The position numbers were made by a program, and so were the translations under genes. Of a stretch of DNA of 64,000 nucleotides, positions 35,425 to 44,773 are shown in pieces (the first letter of the stretch is position 1; the number at the start of each line of letters is the position of its first letter). The DNA is from a virus: positions 34,181 through 98,180 of the IMG/VR virus record IMGVR_UViG_3300046683_000929. One strand, written 5' to 3'. The notes under the pieces were generated by a model that searched no databases, was not told where the DNA came from, and saw nothing but the letters and a program-made list of their open reading frames with translations.

Positions 35425-35840
35425 GATTTTAATTCGAAATGAGGAAAGTCAATTATCGTCCTCCAGTCACCACCCCAGGTGATGGGAATGCCTAATTTAG
35501 ATCCGGTTTCCTTTATGTGGGCGGCGATAATTTTCAGATCCTTTTCATCATCATATTTTACTTGTCCATTTACAAATGGGTATAAATCTACGGCATGCCC
35601 ATAGCCATCCGCTTTAACCTGGTGGTTTGATTTGTTTCTTACCCCGTCGGCGTTCGTAATAATCGGCCCTTTTTTAGTCCTGCCAGAGGCATAGTATTTT
35701 TGTTGCGTCGCCAACGACCTTACTCCTTCGTTGATCGTGAAATCAATAGGGCTATCAACTATAGCCGCAGTTAATACTTTAACCAGATTTGGATGAACAC
35801 CTGCCAGTGCTAATTTACTTTTTGATCCAAATGAATACAT
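35421..35840 (-). CDS. M15-family peptidoglycan peptidase (endolysin)
   Basis: A 139-residue single-domain enzyme. It has INEGVRSLATQQKYYASGRT near residues 37-56, then NHQVKADGYGHAVDL (the His of NH and the HxxD pair, zinc ligands) and a final PHFEL with the last zinc His. This is the Peptidase_M15_4 / VanY-like layout of phage L-Ala-D-Glu endopeptidases. There is no signal peptide, so export would need a holin, not identified here. The gene follows the portal by a few bases. Confidence 0.88.
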   Translation of the reverse strand: MYSFGSKSKLALAGVHPNLVKVLTAAIVDSPIDFTINEGVRSLATQQKYYASGRTKKGPIITNADGVRNKSNHQVKADGYGHAVDLYPFVNGQVKYDDEKDLKIIAAHIKETGSKLGIPITWGGDWRTIIDFPHFELKS

Positions 35841-35850
35841 AGCTTTTTAT

Positions 35851-38379
35851 TTAAGCGGCAGCCGTTGCCGGCTTGCCGTGATGTTGTTCTGAATCCAATA
35901 GTTTTTGCTGTAGATGATTTTCAATAATAGCCTGCTGTGTACGGTGATCATTAATAAGGTTCTTAGTGATAATCTGCCCATGTAATTTAAGCTGGTTATC
36001 TATTTGAACTATTTGCGCTTCCAGCTTACCTTGCATTTGTTTGATCTCTAACTCGCTCGCTTTAGCAGCCCTAACCTCGCTTATTTTAAGACTGGATGCA
36101 TATGCCTGGTCATCGCGCTGTTGCTGCCTTGATGCCTGTTGCGAATCAGCCATTTGCTTTTGTCCGAACCTAATCCAGATAGCCAGAATAGCATACGCGT
36201 ATTTTACATTATCAATCATTTTAAGGAAAAGAACCTGATCTGGCGAAATAATTTGCGCCTTCGCCATTTCTGTAGCAGTATCGATAATATCTTTTTTCTG
36301 CTCATCGGTCATTTGATTTTCCATGTGCATGTTAAGCCTATGCATAGGAATATCTTTGATGGATTGCGCCGCCATTGTATTGGCGTTTCCTATCATGTCT
36401 TTAAGTTCTTTAAACCTGTCGCTATCGCCCTCATCAACAACATTCTTGACATAGTACATTAATCCTTCTGAAAGCGTAAGATAGGTGCTGATAATGGATT
36501 CCTCCATTGTGTAGGTAGCATTTGTGCTGGCCATCATAGCCAAGTTAATACCCCCGAAGTTTTGACGTGGCTGCGGCGATTGGCCTTCAGCAATTTCATT
36601 GAAACCAAGAGACTTGGTCATCATCTCGTATAAAAGCGTGATGATGTTTAACCTTTCCATTGCCGTGCCCAGTGAGTTAAGTGTTACCTTTTCAAAGAGC
36701 TTAGCATCCTGCACGCCTTCCTCACCGAGTTCATTGGTAAAATCAGCGACAGCACTATTCGTTTGCCGAAGATATTTAAGCACCCTCATTTTCTTTGCAG
36801 CAAGCTCTTTACCAGACGCTCCTGTTTTACCGTCATCAATATATTTCATCATGCTATTGATCACGGAATTAGACCATATAACACCATCTGACATAGAAGA
36901 GGAAATATCATTTTGGAATAGCTGCCAAAGCTTTACAATTTCCGGCATGAAACTGTGTTCAATCTGGGCAAATGAAAAAGTGTTCAGGCGATATCCGCAG
37001 TAGGTGCTTTTCGCATAACGGAAGTCATCTCCTTCGCGTACCTGGTCTTGAATAGGCCCGAACTTAAAGATGTATTTTGCCTGTTCTTTAAATGCTGTGG
37101 TACCACGCACTTCATAAAGTGTATCCAGTGGAATATAATAATGGGAGTACCAGACATTATAGTGCTTTTCTACCCGCTTTGCCCCTTTTTTTATCTTGGC
37201 ATTCTCGGTAGGGGAGTAGTCTATTTTCTCTTCTTTGAATGCTTTATTTCCGGCACCATTGATATACTCGGCATAAACATCCATGTTCTGAGTCTCAAAC
37301 TCATGGTACCCCAGGCGGATCTTTGCTGAATTGCGCTGAAAGGTGGTCAGACCATCATAGTCGCCGGTAACCCCATGAAAGTTCCGGTTTTTAATAAAGA
37401 TTTCTTTGAGCATTTCATTGCTCAACTCACCACCGGCCATCTGCACGAACTGCCCAAAAGAGACATCAAACTCTTCAATCCAGATTGTATTGTCTGATAG
37501 GTCTGGTTTCACACATGGGCCTATCTTAACCTTGCCTGGGTCTTTATATTCAATAATCGGCCTGCCGGTTGTTGTGCTGGTATAAAACCGGCATAGGTGG
37601 GCATTTACGTTGCTGATGTCATCTATAATCCGGGGCTTTATTCCCTGGGAGAACTTATTGATGCTTTCAATATATTCTTTGATCGCAATCTCCATAGCTA
37701 CCTCAACTCCATCCTTGTAAAGGTATTGGTTGTATATGGCCAGCTGCTCATTGCTGAATATTTTGGATTTAATAGCCTCAATGGTATCCATTGGATTGGA
37801 AGTAGCCGGCGATTGCTGAGCGCCGCCCTGCTGGGCCTGTGCCTGGGCTTGTTGCCCCTGCTGCTCCATTTGATTGATAAATGCGAATGGATCCTCGTCT
37901 TCCCGTAGTTGGCGAACACCAAAGCTCGGGTTGATCTCATTTAGGAAGTTACGCATATACTGCGCACCGATTATCTTATCGTTGTCTTCCTGCTGTTTAA
38001 GTTTTGAGAATTCATCTGCAGCCTTTACGACAACATTGATCGGCATTTTTTTTAACTGTGCCTTTTTAATGTTCTCCAGGTGCATGTATATCGGGCATGT
38101 CTGCCAGTTTGCCTTAAAGAACTCAGCTTTGCCACCGGCACCATCCGGTGTAATCGGATCTATGAATTCCTTGTATTTTTTTTCATCGATCTTTCCTTTT
38201 TCTAAATCGCGGTAAAATTCCAGCTTCTCTCTATCTACATATGGCTCTGAAACCATTTTGTTGAAGTAAAGAACCTGTGCGGCCCATAGTTCGTTCTTGT
38301 CCGATTTGGGGACAAAGTGCAATTCATCGTAATAAAGCGTTCTTGATTCGCTATTACCTCTGGTTGGATCTAATGCCAC
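35851..38379 (-). CDS. Portal protein
   Basis: An 842-residue protein next to terminase and capsid genes, the right size for a large podovirus portal. It has a helical N-terminus, a Gln/Gly/Ala-rich loop (QQGQQAQAQAQQGGAQQ, near residue 180), a central mixed region, then a very long helical, Gln-rich C-terminus that could form the barrel. The start codon is GTG, 43 bases after a recurrent palindrome. No nearer motif than composition supports it, but position and size leave little else. Confidence 0.75.
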   Translation of the reverse strand: MALDPTRGNSESRTLYYDELHFVPKSDKNELWAAQVLYFNKMVSEPYVDREKLEFYRDLEKGKIDEKKYKEFIDPITPDGAGGKAEFFKANWQTCPIYMHLENIKKAQLKKMPINVVVKAADEFSKLKQQEDNDKIIGAQYMRNFLNEINPSFGVRQLREDEDPFAFINQMEQQGQQAQAQAQQGGAQQSPATSNPMDTIEAIKSKIFSNEQLAIYNQYLYKDGVEVAMEIAIKEYIESINKFSQGIKPRIIDDISNVNAHLCRFYTSTTTGRPIIEYKDPGKVKIGPCVKPDLSDNTIWIEEFDVSFGQFVQMAGGELSNEMLKEIFIKNRNFHGVTGDYDGLTTFQRNSAKIRLGYHEFETQNMDVYAEYINGAGNKAFKEEKIDYSPTENAKIKKGAKRVEKHYNVWYSHYYIPLDTLYEVRGTTAFKEQAKYIFKFGPIQDQVREGDDFRYAKSTYCGYRLNTFSFAQIEHSFMPEIVKLWQLFQNDISSSMSDGVIWSNSVINSMMKYIDDGKTGASGKELAAKKMRVLKYLRQTNSAVADFTNELGEEGVQDAKLFEKVTLNSLGTAMERLNIITLLYEMMTKSLGFNEIAEGQSPQPRQNFGGINLAMMASTNATYTMEESIISTYLTLSEGLMYYVKNVVDEGDSDRFKELKDMIGNANTMAAQSIKDIPMHRLNMHMENQMTDEQKKDIIDTATEMAKAQIISPDQVLFLKMIDNVKYAYAILAIWIRFGQKQMADSQQASRQQQRDDQAYASSLKISEVRAAKASELEIKQMQGKLEAQIVQIDNQLKLHGQIITKNLINDHRTQQAIIENHLQQKLLDSEQHHGKPATAAA

Positions 38380-38422
38380 TTTGAATTTTTCTTTAAAATT
38401 ATCAAAAATAAAACATCAATTC

Positions 38423-38434
38423 TAAAATATTTTA
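38423..38434. promoter_or_regulatory. TAAAATATTTTA palindrome
   Basis: Exact copy directly after the TAA stop of the double GroES-like gene, which makes tandem TAA codons. It is 43 bases upstream of the portal start. Confidence 0.7.
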
Positions 38435-39133
38435 TTACGGCAATTTACCGATGATATCACCATGCATGCAAATACTCACTACATCACCAGAAATTTCACG
38501 CTCATACAATGAAGCATAATCAACCACAACCATATCGCCAGGCTGCATAGGACTATCCGGATGAGAAAATAAAACCTGCCTTATAACCAACTCACCGGCT
38601 GTTGATGGAATTATCAGCCCGGAATCAGAACGATCAAATTCTCCCTCAAAATCTACATAGTTCATGAAAACATAAGGGAAGTTGGGTATAATTTCATTGC
38701 CCTTAATGACTCCAAATATGGTCGACGCATTTTTCAAGTCACCTTTGTTGTACTCGTTTACCTCAAATTTGGCAAACTTACTGGCAGACATGCGCTTGCT
38801 TTCCGTGTAGAACTCATTACGGGCCTCACAGCGAACTAATTTCTTTCCGCCAATATTAGATATCACTTTCCCGCCATCGGTGTCCACACTGTAATCTACA
38901 ACCACCTCATCGCCGGGTTTAATCCATGCAATACCATCACCAACTGCAACTATTCGGGCAATACTCACTCCCTGCTCATAGTGCTCATCGTATAATCCAG
39001 ATTCCGGCATAGCCAGCGACAACTTCATGGTTGCACCTGATGCTAACGTGATATCCTTATAGAATTTCCTGTCATGGTCATCTTTAAGAATTTCAACAAT
39101 AGCATAGCCGGGTATAGTTGTATACTCCTGCAT
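38435..39133 (-). CDS. Tandem double GroES-like protein
   Basis: A 232-residue protein with two GroES-like halves. In the first, YAIVEIL, ARIVAVGDGIAWIKPGDEVVVDY and KKLVRCEARNEFY correspond to the three main strands of Cpn10. In the second, YVFMNYV, SDSGLIIP (the place of the mobile loop), PMQPGDMVVVDY and SICMHGDIIGKL repeat the pattern. Double Cpn10 proteins are known from chloroplasts (Cpn20). It lies directly after another GroES-like gene and before the portal gene, with a full GroEL 4 kb upstream. It may cap the phage chaperonin in an asymmetric ring, or be a capsid-assembly factor of the same fold. Confidence 0.6.
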   Translation of the reverse strand: MQEYTTIPGYAIVEILKDDHDRKFYKDITLASGATMKLSLAMPESGLYDEHYEQGVSIARIVAVGDGIAWIKPGDEVVVDYSVDTDGGKVISNIGGKKLVRCEARNEFYTESKRMSASKFAKFEVNEYNKGDLKNASTIFGVIKGNEIIPNFPYVFMNYVDFEGEFDRSDSGLIIPSTAGELVIRQVLFSHPDSPMQPGDMVVVDYASLYEREISGDVVSICMHGDIIGKLP

Positions 39134-39591
39134 TATTGTTTGTTTTTATCCTGGCGGCTACGGTTATCAAATTGACCGGGGACGTATGGATCTTTATTTA
39201 TTTCTTCTGTACAACTATCATACAATGCTTTTTGCAATTCCAAAAAATCTTCATCTTCTTTTTTGTCGGGTACAAGCTTTGTGAATTTTTCAAATTCCTC
39301 TATAGCCATTGGCGGACGCGGAGAACCGGCATATATATCCCCTTCACGAAGTACAGTTACTTCCCTGCCACCAATCATTAATTCAAATCCGTAATCACGT
39401 CCAAAGATTATTTTTTGACCAGGGAAAACAGATTTACAGTCGGGTCCGGCAACTATGACAATACCCTTGTTAGGTTTTTCCTTTTCAGTTTCAGGAATAA
39501 TAACGCCCCCCGCTGTTTTATCTACAGTTTCGTCGCGTTCGATAAAAACCCTATCAAAAAAGGGCTCAAGTTCAAGTTTTGGTGTTTCCAT
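39133..39591 (-). CDS. groES: GroES-like co-chaperonin
   Basis: A 152-residue protein. PFFDRVFIERDE, DKTAGGVIIPETEKEKPNKG and IVIVAGPDCKSVFPGQKIIFGRDYG match in order the first strand, mobile loop and dome strand of Cpn10, which is about 97 residues long. About 50 extra residues at the C-terminus are charged and probably disordered. The mobile loop keeps the hydrophobic GGVIIP that inserts into GroEL. The ATG shares its base with the previous stop, so it is co-translated with its double-domain neighbour. Location between terminase and portal suggests a role in capsid assembly. Confidence 0.8.
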   Translation of the reverse strand: METPKLELEPFFDRVFIERDETVDKTAGGVIIPETEKEKPNKGIVIVAGPDCKSVFPGQKIIFGRDYGFELMIGGREVTVLREGDIYAGSPRPPMAIEEFEKFTKLVPDKKEDEDFLELQKALYDSCTEEINKDPYVPGQFDNRSRQDKNKQ

Positions 39592-39593
39592 GG

Positions 39594-41609
39594 TTATTTT
39601 AAAAATAAAGTGTTTAATGTATTATCAATGCCTAAATCCTCAAGCATTTCGTCAATCATATCTGTATAATTAATCCGTTCAAGGCCATGAACCATCATGG
39701 TATTAGCCATGAATAAATCTGATTTTTGAGTATTTGACGGATCGAATTCTTTCGCGGTTAAAAGCAAATCATCAAAAGGAATATCCTTTAACCTATCTAT
39801 TTCGCCGCTACCGACTTTTGGCCGTTTGATCAAACTCTGGAACCTGTCAACCCCGTTTTTAATTACTTTCTGCCGATTGTCTGTCCAGAGACCATGAACC
39901 CCGTTGTATTTCTGATCAAAGTCAAGTGCTTTCATTGCTTTGAGATACTTGTAAACGGCATCCACATTTCGTTCATGGGTACCTTTGAAACCCCAGTACA
40001 TGCAAGCTTTTAAATATTCGTAGTGGGCAGCATCCGGGTCTTCATCTCTTACATGGTACATGCCTGCATACATGCCCGCGCAGCTCCTGCCAGTTTTATC
40101 TACGTTACCGAAATAATCGAATTTGTAGGCGGCTATAATAGCTGACTTTGAAACATTATTTGAGGTAGTCTGCTTGTCGCCATAACGAACCGGGTCATAG
40201 CCTACAGCGCCCTCTGGGGATTTATTTAAGATTAGCTTATTGTCAAAGTCTTTGTACCAGCGATTGCTGCGGTCCTCATTATCGCGACGATTCTTTTTGG
40301 GATGTATCGCTACTAACCAGTCGCCATTATTTGTTGCCTCGAAGTGTATTTTATTATCGTTGGAGTCTGGATGAAACTTACCGACAGTATAAGGCTTTTC
40401 ACGGGTAGTTAATTTTGTAATTACATTAATTCGTTCTTGAAGCCGTATGTTATCAAAAGTAGTAGTGCCGGTGGCGGTAGACATGGCCTCTTCTTCAGTC
40501 AAAGGTTTTTTACGAACAGCGTAGGTCCACTGCATTGTCCCTTCTTCGTATTTTGCCCTGGCTTTTAATATTCTTTCTTCGGCTTGGGCAATATTTATTT
40601 TTCCAAAACGATCGCGAAGATCACGCTCTGCGTATGCTGCACTTACAAACCATTTCCATAAACCACTTTTTGTAAATCCATCGGCCCCAACATTTCGAGG
40701 ATCTGAATCTTGATATATTTTTATTCCGTCTGCAATTGCTTGCGCAACATCCTTGCTGTCTCCAAGCGTCGATAGAAGCGATATGGCACCTTTAAAAACA
40801 CCATCGTTCTCGAAGCAGGGAAGTTGTGTTTCGAGAAACTCAAGGGGGCTAATACCCTTCCATTTCCAGATTTCATCTCCCGTGATGTAGCTCATAAAAT
40901 AGGCATCGAAGGCGGAAACAACAGTAGGTGAAGTGATTAACCACCCATTTAAATATAACTTATCTAACTGAATGTCTAATACAGAATCCAAAGGCAACTC
41001 ATCAGAAGATAGAAGCAATTCTTCTTTTGGCTTACGGCCATTTGGCTTATAATATGCACCTGAAATCCAAGACGGCCTTTGTACGTATGAGTTTATAAAT
41101 GGATTAAAAAGTGATTTTTTGGTTTTCTTTTGTTCTATTGAGATGAACCCAACATGCCTATAAAAATCTTCTATTAAACGATGTGTTGCCTCTGTCAATT
41201 CACATGTAGTCTCCCCTACCCTTCGCCCTTTCGCTACAACAGATCCTTTACAAAATGGGCTTTCCCACCTTAGTTGCCTAAATAAAAAATCTTGTCTTTG
41301 ATGATCGAGATAAAACGGCTGTTTACCTTCGAATCGCATGTAATTCAGGTGGTCGTAAAAAAGATTGTTTATATAGGTCAATTCGCCATTTATCATGGCA
41401 TATACGCCTTCATGAAACCTTAGCCTTTCCTGGTCAATAAACTTAACCTGGTCTCGAATATGAGTTTTTTTAAAATTTGGAATAACCGTTGGTCGCCAAA
41501 ATTGATCTGCCTTCTTTTCTTTAATAAACAAAATGTCCTCTTCCCTTGATGGGGGAGGGGGACATTTAAATTCATATAGGCCGCCTTGAAGCTTAACTAT
41601 TTCTGACAT
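39594..41609 (-). CDS. terL: Terminase large subunit
   Basis: A 671-residue DNA-packaging motor. The ATPase has a variant Walker A, AKGRRVGETTC, near residue 130 and a Walker B-like FMSYITGDEIWKW near 245. The C-terminal nuclease part includes GYDPVRYGD near residue 467, a likely first catalytic Asp of the RNase-H-like fold, and later acidic residues around 600-650 (DDLLLTAKEFD). The gene starts the unit terminase, GroES-like, double GroES-like. No small subunit gene could be recognised. Confidence 0.85.
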   Translation of the reverse strand: MSEIVKLQGGLYEFKCPPPPSREEDILFIKEKKADQFWRPTVIPNFKKTHIRDQVKFIDQERLRFHEGVYAMINGELTYINNLFYDHLNYMRFEGKQPFYLDHQRQDFLFRQLRWESPFCKGSVVAKGRRVGETTCELTEATHRLIEDFYRHVGFISIEQKKTKKSLFNPFINSYVQRPSWISGAYYKPNGRKPKEELLLSSDELPLDSVLDIQLDKLYLNGWLITSPTVVSAFDAYFMSYITGDEIWKWKGISPLEFLETQLPCFENDGVFKGAISLLSTLGDSKDVAQAIADGIKIYQDSDPRNVGADGFTKSGLWKWFVSAAYAERDLRDRFGKINIAQAEERILKARAKYEEGTMQWTYAVRKKPLTEEEAMSTATGTTTFDNIRLQERINVITKLTTREKPYTVGKFHPDSNDNKIHFEATNNGDWLVAIHPKKNRRDNEDRSNRWYKDFDNKLILNKSPEGAVGYDPVRYGDKQTTSNNVSKSAIIAAYKFDYFGNVDKTGRSCAGMYAGMYHVRDEDPDAAHYEYLKACMYWGFKGTHERNVDAVYKYLKAMKALDFDQKYNGVHGLWTDNRQKVIKNGVDRFQSLIKRPKVGSGEIDRLKDIPFDDLLLTAKEFDPSNTQKSDLFMANTMMVHGLERINYTDMIDEMLEDLGIDNTLNTLFLK

Positions 41610-41631
41610 ACATTTCGCATAACGAATGTAC

Positions 41632-41643
41632 TAAAATATTTTA
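41632..41643. promoter_or_regulatory. TAAAATATTTTA palindrome
   Basis: Exact copy; its TAA is the stop of the exonuclease gene. It is 22 bases upstream of the terminase start. Confidence 0.75.
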
Positions 41644-42405
41644 GAAACCAAAGCTCTTCAAGAAGATATTGAGTTCCCTATTCCACCTACTATCATGCAA
41701 TGCTGAGTGTTCATTGCTTTGTTTTGGAAATAAAATATTCCCTGTTATTTTCTTTATCGCAAGATCTAATGGGATCTTATTCAAATCATTGTATATTCCC
41801 ATGGCGGGCTCTCCAATACATGCAATCATTTGCCCCCTAGTTGACATGGCGAACTCATCAAGGGTCTGTTTTAAATCAACACAGTACATAGGAAACCCTT
41901 CAGGCAAATCCATCATGGTGCCGAAGATAGTACATATCATTACCCAGTCGTAGTCGGCATAGTATGCTTTGAAAACAACTTCATTTTCTTTCTTCCATTT
42001 ATCAAGTCCTTGAGACAATAAACCACCAAATGGAGCAAGATCATTTATTTCATTAAATGGAATAACAAACTCTTTGATATCATGGCTTATTGTCTGGATA
42101 GACTTGTAAATTGGATTTGGCACATTACCCTCTGGCCAAGGATCTTTGTGAGTTGGCTCCGCCATTAACGTGCGCGAAGGAAGAAGAGGTAGCACATTCT
42201 CTTTAACCCAATGATTGCACCTGCTACGGCGGAAATTCTTATTTATCGCATAATACTCCCTCCCATCATCGGTTACTATACCTACGCTGATAAGCTCTAT
42301 GCTCCATTGGGGTTTATTAAATGATAGCCAGCCGGGCAACCATGATATAGGCTTGAAGAAGCCTTCGCTGAATTCTGTGTCGAGATAGTAGTTTCTTATT
42401 TTCAT
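41641..42405 (-). CDS. DEDDh 3'-5' exonuclease, Rv2179c-like
   Basis: A 254-residue protein. YLDTEF near residue 7 gives the first D/E pair, IELISVGIVTDDGREYYA is the following strand pair, YYADYDWV near 150 holds the third acidic residue, and NEHSALHDSRWN near 232 holds the final His and Asp. This is the order of Rv2179c-like exoribonucleases, a phage-rich DEDDh branch. It probably trims RNA or DNA 3' ends. It is the last gene of the chaperonin unit. Confidence 0.82.
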   Translation of the reverse strand: MKIRNYYLDTEFSEGFFKPISWLPGWLSFNKPQWSIELISVGIVTDDGREYYAINKNFRRSRCNHWVKENVLPLLPSRTLMAEPTHKDPWPEGNVPNPIYKSIQTISHDIKEFVIPFNEINDLAPFGGLLSQGLDKWKKENEVVFKAYYADYDWVMICTIFGTMMDLPEGFPMYCVDLKQTLDEFAMSTRGQMIACIGEPAMGIYNDLNKIPLDLAIKKITGNILFPKQSNEHSALHDSRWNRELNIFLKSFGF

Positions 42406-42629
42406 GACAGTCTTTTAAGTTGGCGTTTAAAATAGTTAGTTATTAGTTCTTTTTGATCCGGTGTTAACTCATCCATATCGGGCTCAATAACAGAAAGCAA
42501 TGTGCCGATAACACCCCATTGACGAACCTGTGACAAAGTGTTTAAGGACTCGACAATATCATCTATTGACAAATCCAGTTCAACAGTTTTCTTTACTTGT
42601 ACCTCAATGGTTATTTTCTTTTCTGGCAT
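42402..42629 (-). CDS. Hypothetical small protein
   Basis: A 75-residue protein: a beta strand (KITIEVQVKKTVELDLSIDDIVESL) followed by two helices and a basic end. It overlaps the exonuclease start by four bases. The family was not recognised. Confidence 0.6.
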   Translation of the reverse strand: MPEKKITIEVQVKKTVELDLSIDDIVESLNTLSQVRQWGVIGTLLSVIEPDMDELTPDQKELITNYFKRQLKRLS

Positions 42630-42638
42630 GATTTAAAT

Positions 42639-42827
42639 TTAATCTCGTTTTAAATCATAAGTCATTTTTTGCCCCGCAACAATAGCCCTCATCACATCTG
42701 CACATTTCAACCATAACACTATGGCCTCCATTTTTTCATCAAGTGTTTCGATATAAATATCATCAAAGCCGAACACTATTGTATCCGTAAGAAACACATC
42801 TCCATTATTCATTTGAACTTCAAACAT
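42639..42827 (-). CDS. Hypothetical small protein
   Basis: A 62-residue protein with an N-terminal strand pattern (VQMNNGDVFLTDTIVFGFDDIYIETL) and a helical C-terminus. It lies in a tight run of three small genes downstream of groEL. Confidence 0.55.
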   Translation of the reverse strand: MFEVQMNNGDVFLTDTIVFGFDDIYIETLDEKMEAIVLWLKCADVMRAIVAGQKMTYDLKRD

Positions 42828-42829
42828 TG

Positions 42830-43060
42830 CTACTCCTCCACTTTATCTAAAATTTTCCCAGTACCCGCAGCCAGCTTTATCACCACCTGCCGCCAGGCAT
42901 TCTTTTGATTTACATTAAGATCATCCCAAACTGGCATGTAGTTGCCAGGTGCATTCTTTTTTGAAATTGCAACCGCATAAGTCTCATACGCTATCTGGGC
43001 ATTTTTATTTATTTCTTCATTTGGTAAATACAAATGTTTTTTTCTATCTTTAGGTTTCAT
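42830..43060 (-). CDS. Hypothetical small protein
   Basis: A 76-residue basic helical protein (VWDDLNVNQKNAWRQVVIKLAAG). The WDDL, QKNAW pattern is common in small phage proteins of unknown role. It is the first gene after groEL. Confidence 0.6.
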   Translation of the reverse strand: MKPKDRKKHLYLPNEEINKNAQIAYETYAVAISKKNAPGNYMPVWDDLNVNQKNAWRQVVIKLAAGTGKILDKVEE

Positions 43061-43101
43061 AATTATTAGGCGGTTATTTTTAGGTTATTCATGGTGAATG
43101 G

Positions 43102-43126
43102 AAGGTGGACGTGATAAACCCACCTT
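43102..43126. other. Hairpin downstream of groEL
   Basis: AAGGTGG and CCACCTT form a 7-bp stem. The T run lies on the plus strand and the minus strand has an A run before the stem. It could stop plus-strand transcripts or protect the groEL mRNA end, but it is a poor minus-strand terminator. Confidence 0.45.
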
Positions 43127-43129
43127 TTT

Positions 43130-44701
43130 TTATTTTATATTGAGCAACAGGCACTCTGTAGTTAACATCAACCCGGCTATTGACGCTGCATTTTCCAACG
43201 CCTCTCGTACTACTTTTGTCGGATCAATAACGCCGGCAGCAATAAGGTTTTCATATTTATCGGTACGTGCATTGTAACCAAAGTCACTTTCACCTTCAAG
43301 TATCTTTTTGTGAACCTGGCTGCCGTTAATACCTGCATTTTCGCAAATCTGAAATAGGGGAGCCCGCAAAGAATTAATTATAACTTCAACGCCCTTAAAT
43401 TCATCTGAAGTATATTCTGATTTTAATTCTGCATACTGAAGTGCCCTTATATAAGCAATACCTCCACCGGCAACTATCCCCTCTTCAACTGCTGCCCTGG
43501 TAGCATGTACTGCATCGTCGATACGGTCCCTTTTTTCATTGGCCTCAATTTCGGTTGTGGCACCTACATATATTGTGGCTACGGATCCGTCCAGGTTAGA
43601 TACCCTGGCTTTTAACACTGATTTATCATCGTCGCCGTGCGCAGCTTCGATTGCCAGTTCAAGGTCCTTTACGCGGGCGCTGATTAGTTCCGGATTGCCT
43701 TTGCCGCCAATAATAGTTGTGCTATTCTGGTCAATGATAATCCGGTCGGCCTGGCCCAAGAAAGAAAAGTCAATCTTTTTTAATGCAACTTCATTTTCAT
43801 AGGCAACTTTACCTCCAGTTACATAGGCGATATCCTCCATGATGTGGTGACGAAGATCTCCGTAGCTGGGTGCGGTAACCGGCGCTATTTGCATGCCATC
43901 TTTTTTATTAACCGCAATTACATTCATAGCGGCAGGATCAAACTCATCGGCAATAATTACGATTGGTTTTCCTGAATTTAACACAAACTCCATGGTGCCA
44001 ATGAGCTGCTCCATGGTACGGACTTTTTTATCATATAGCAATATCCATGGGTTATCAAACTCGGCGGTTTGCTTTACCTGGTTGGTCATGAAGTGCTGAT
44101 GGATGAGACCCTTGTCAAACACAAAACCCTTTGAGAATTTAAGCTCTGTTTTTGAACTACTCGAATCCTCAACATGAATAGCGCCGTATTTTCCAACCTT
44201 ATGCATGGCTGCAGCTATCATTCCGCCAAGTTCTTTGTCGTTGTTGGTAGATACCATGGCCACGTTAAGCAGAGTTTCCTCATTGCCATCTACAGCGATG
44301 CTTTGAGATTTTATATGATCAACAACTGCGGCTACTGCCATATCAATGCCGCGCTTCAATGCCATTGGATTAATGCCGGCAGATATCTCTTTCAAGCCCT
44401 CTTCGAAGATAGCCTGGGCAAGCACCGTCGCCGTTGTGGTACCGTCGCCGGCGCTTTTAACCGTTTTTATGGCAACCCCTTTCATGAGCTGCACACCTAC
44501 ATTAACCAGGGGATCTGTTACCTCAACATTACTGGCCACCGTAACTCCATCCTTTGTAATCATTGGCCACCTGCCATCCCTGTCAATAACTACGTTACGC
44601 CCCTTTGGACCCAGTGTTACCTTTACCGCATTAGCTACAGTATCCACTCCCTGCTTTAATAAGTTGCGAGCGTCTTCGTTGTACCTTACTTCTTTGTTCA
44701 T
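43130..44701 (-). CDS. groEL: GroEL chaperonin
   Basis: A 523-residue full chaperonin. ATPase residues are intact: TKDGVTVA near residue 51, AGDGTTTAT near 86 and DDAVHATRAAVEEGIVAGGG near 397. The apical and intermediate domains look complete. It ends at LTTECLLLNIK, where cellular GroEL continues with about 25 residues and the Gly-Gly-Met tail, so this tail is absent. Phage GroELs are known from giant Pseudomonas phages. Two GroES-like proteins lie 4 kb downstream beside terminase and portal, so the phage probably folds its capsid or tail proteins with its own system. A hairpin stands just before the start. Confidence 0.97.
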   Translation of the reverse strand: MNKEVRYNEDARNLLKQGVDTVANAVKVTLGPKGRNVVIDRDGRWPMITKDGVTVASNVEVTDPLVNVGVQLMKGVAIKTVKSAGDGTTTATVLAQAIFEEGLKEISAGINPMALKRGIDMAVAAVVDHIKSQSIAVDGNEETLLNVAMVSTNNDKELGGMIAAAMHKVGKYGAIHVEDSSSSKTELKFSKGFVFDKGLIHQHFMTNQVKQTAEFDNPWILLYDKKVRTMEQLIGTMEFVLNSGKPIVIIADEFDPAAMNVIAVNKKDGMQIAPVTAPSYGDLRHHIMEDIAYVTGGKVAYENEVALKKIDFSFLGQADRIIIDQNSTTIIGGKGNPELISARVKDLELAIEAAHGDDDKSVLKARVSNLDGSVATIYVGATTEIEANEKRDRIDDAVHATRAAVEEGIVAGGGIAYIRALQYAELKSEYTSDEFKGVEVIINSLRAPLFQICENAGINGSQVHKKILEGESDFGYNARTDKYENLIAAGVIDPTKVVREALENAASIAGLMLTTECLLLNIK

Positions 44702-44714
44702 ATTATTTGTTGAA

Positions 44715-44745
44715 AAATGGAATAAGCTTTTTACTTATTCCATTT
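44715..44745 (-). terminator. 12-bp hairpin before groEL
   Basis: AAATGGAATAAG and CTTATTCCATTT form a 12-bp perfect stem with a 7-base loop, followed on the minus strand by a run of five T. It may end the transcript of the gene at 44774-44983, act as an attenuator for groEL, or be a temperature-sensitive leader hairpin: it lies 13 bases before the ATG. Confidence 0.6.
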
Positions 44746-44773
44746 GGTTAGATAAAATTAAGGTAAACTATAA

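Noticed and set aside
43102-43126. Minus-strand terminator after groEL
   Set aside because: The T run is on the plus strand; on the minus strand the stem is followed by mixed sequence, so it is listed only as a hairpin.
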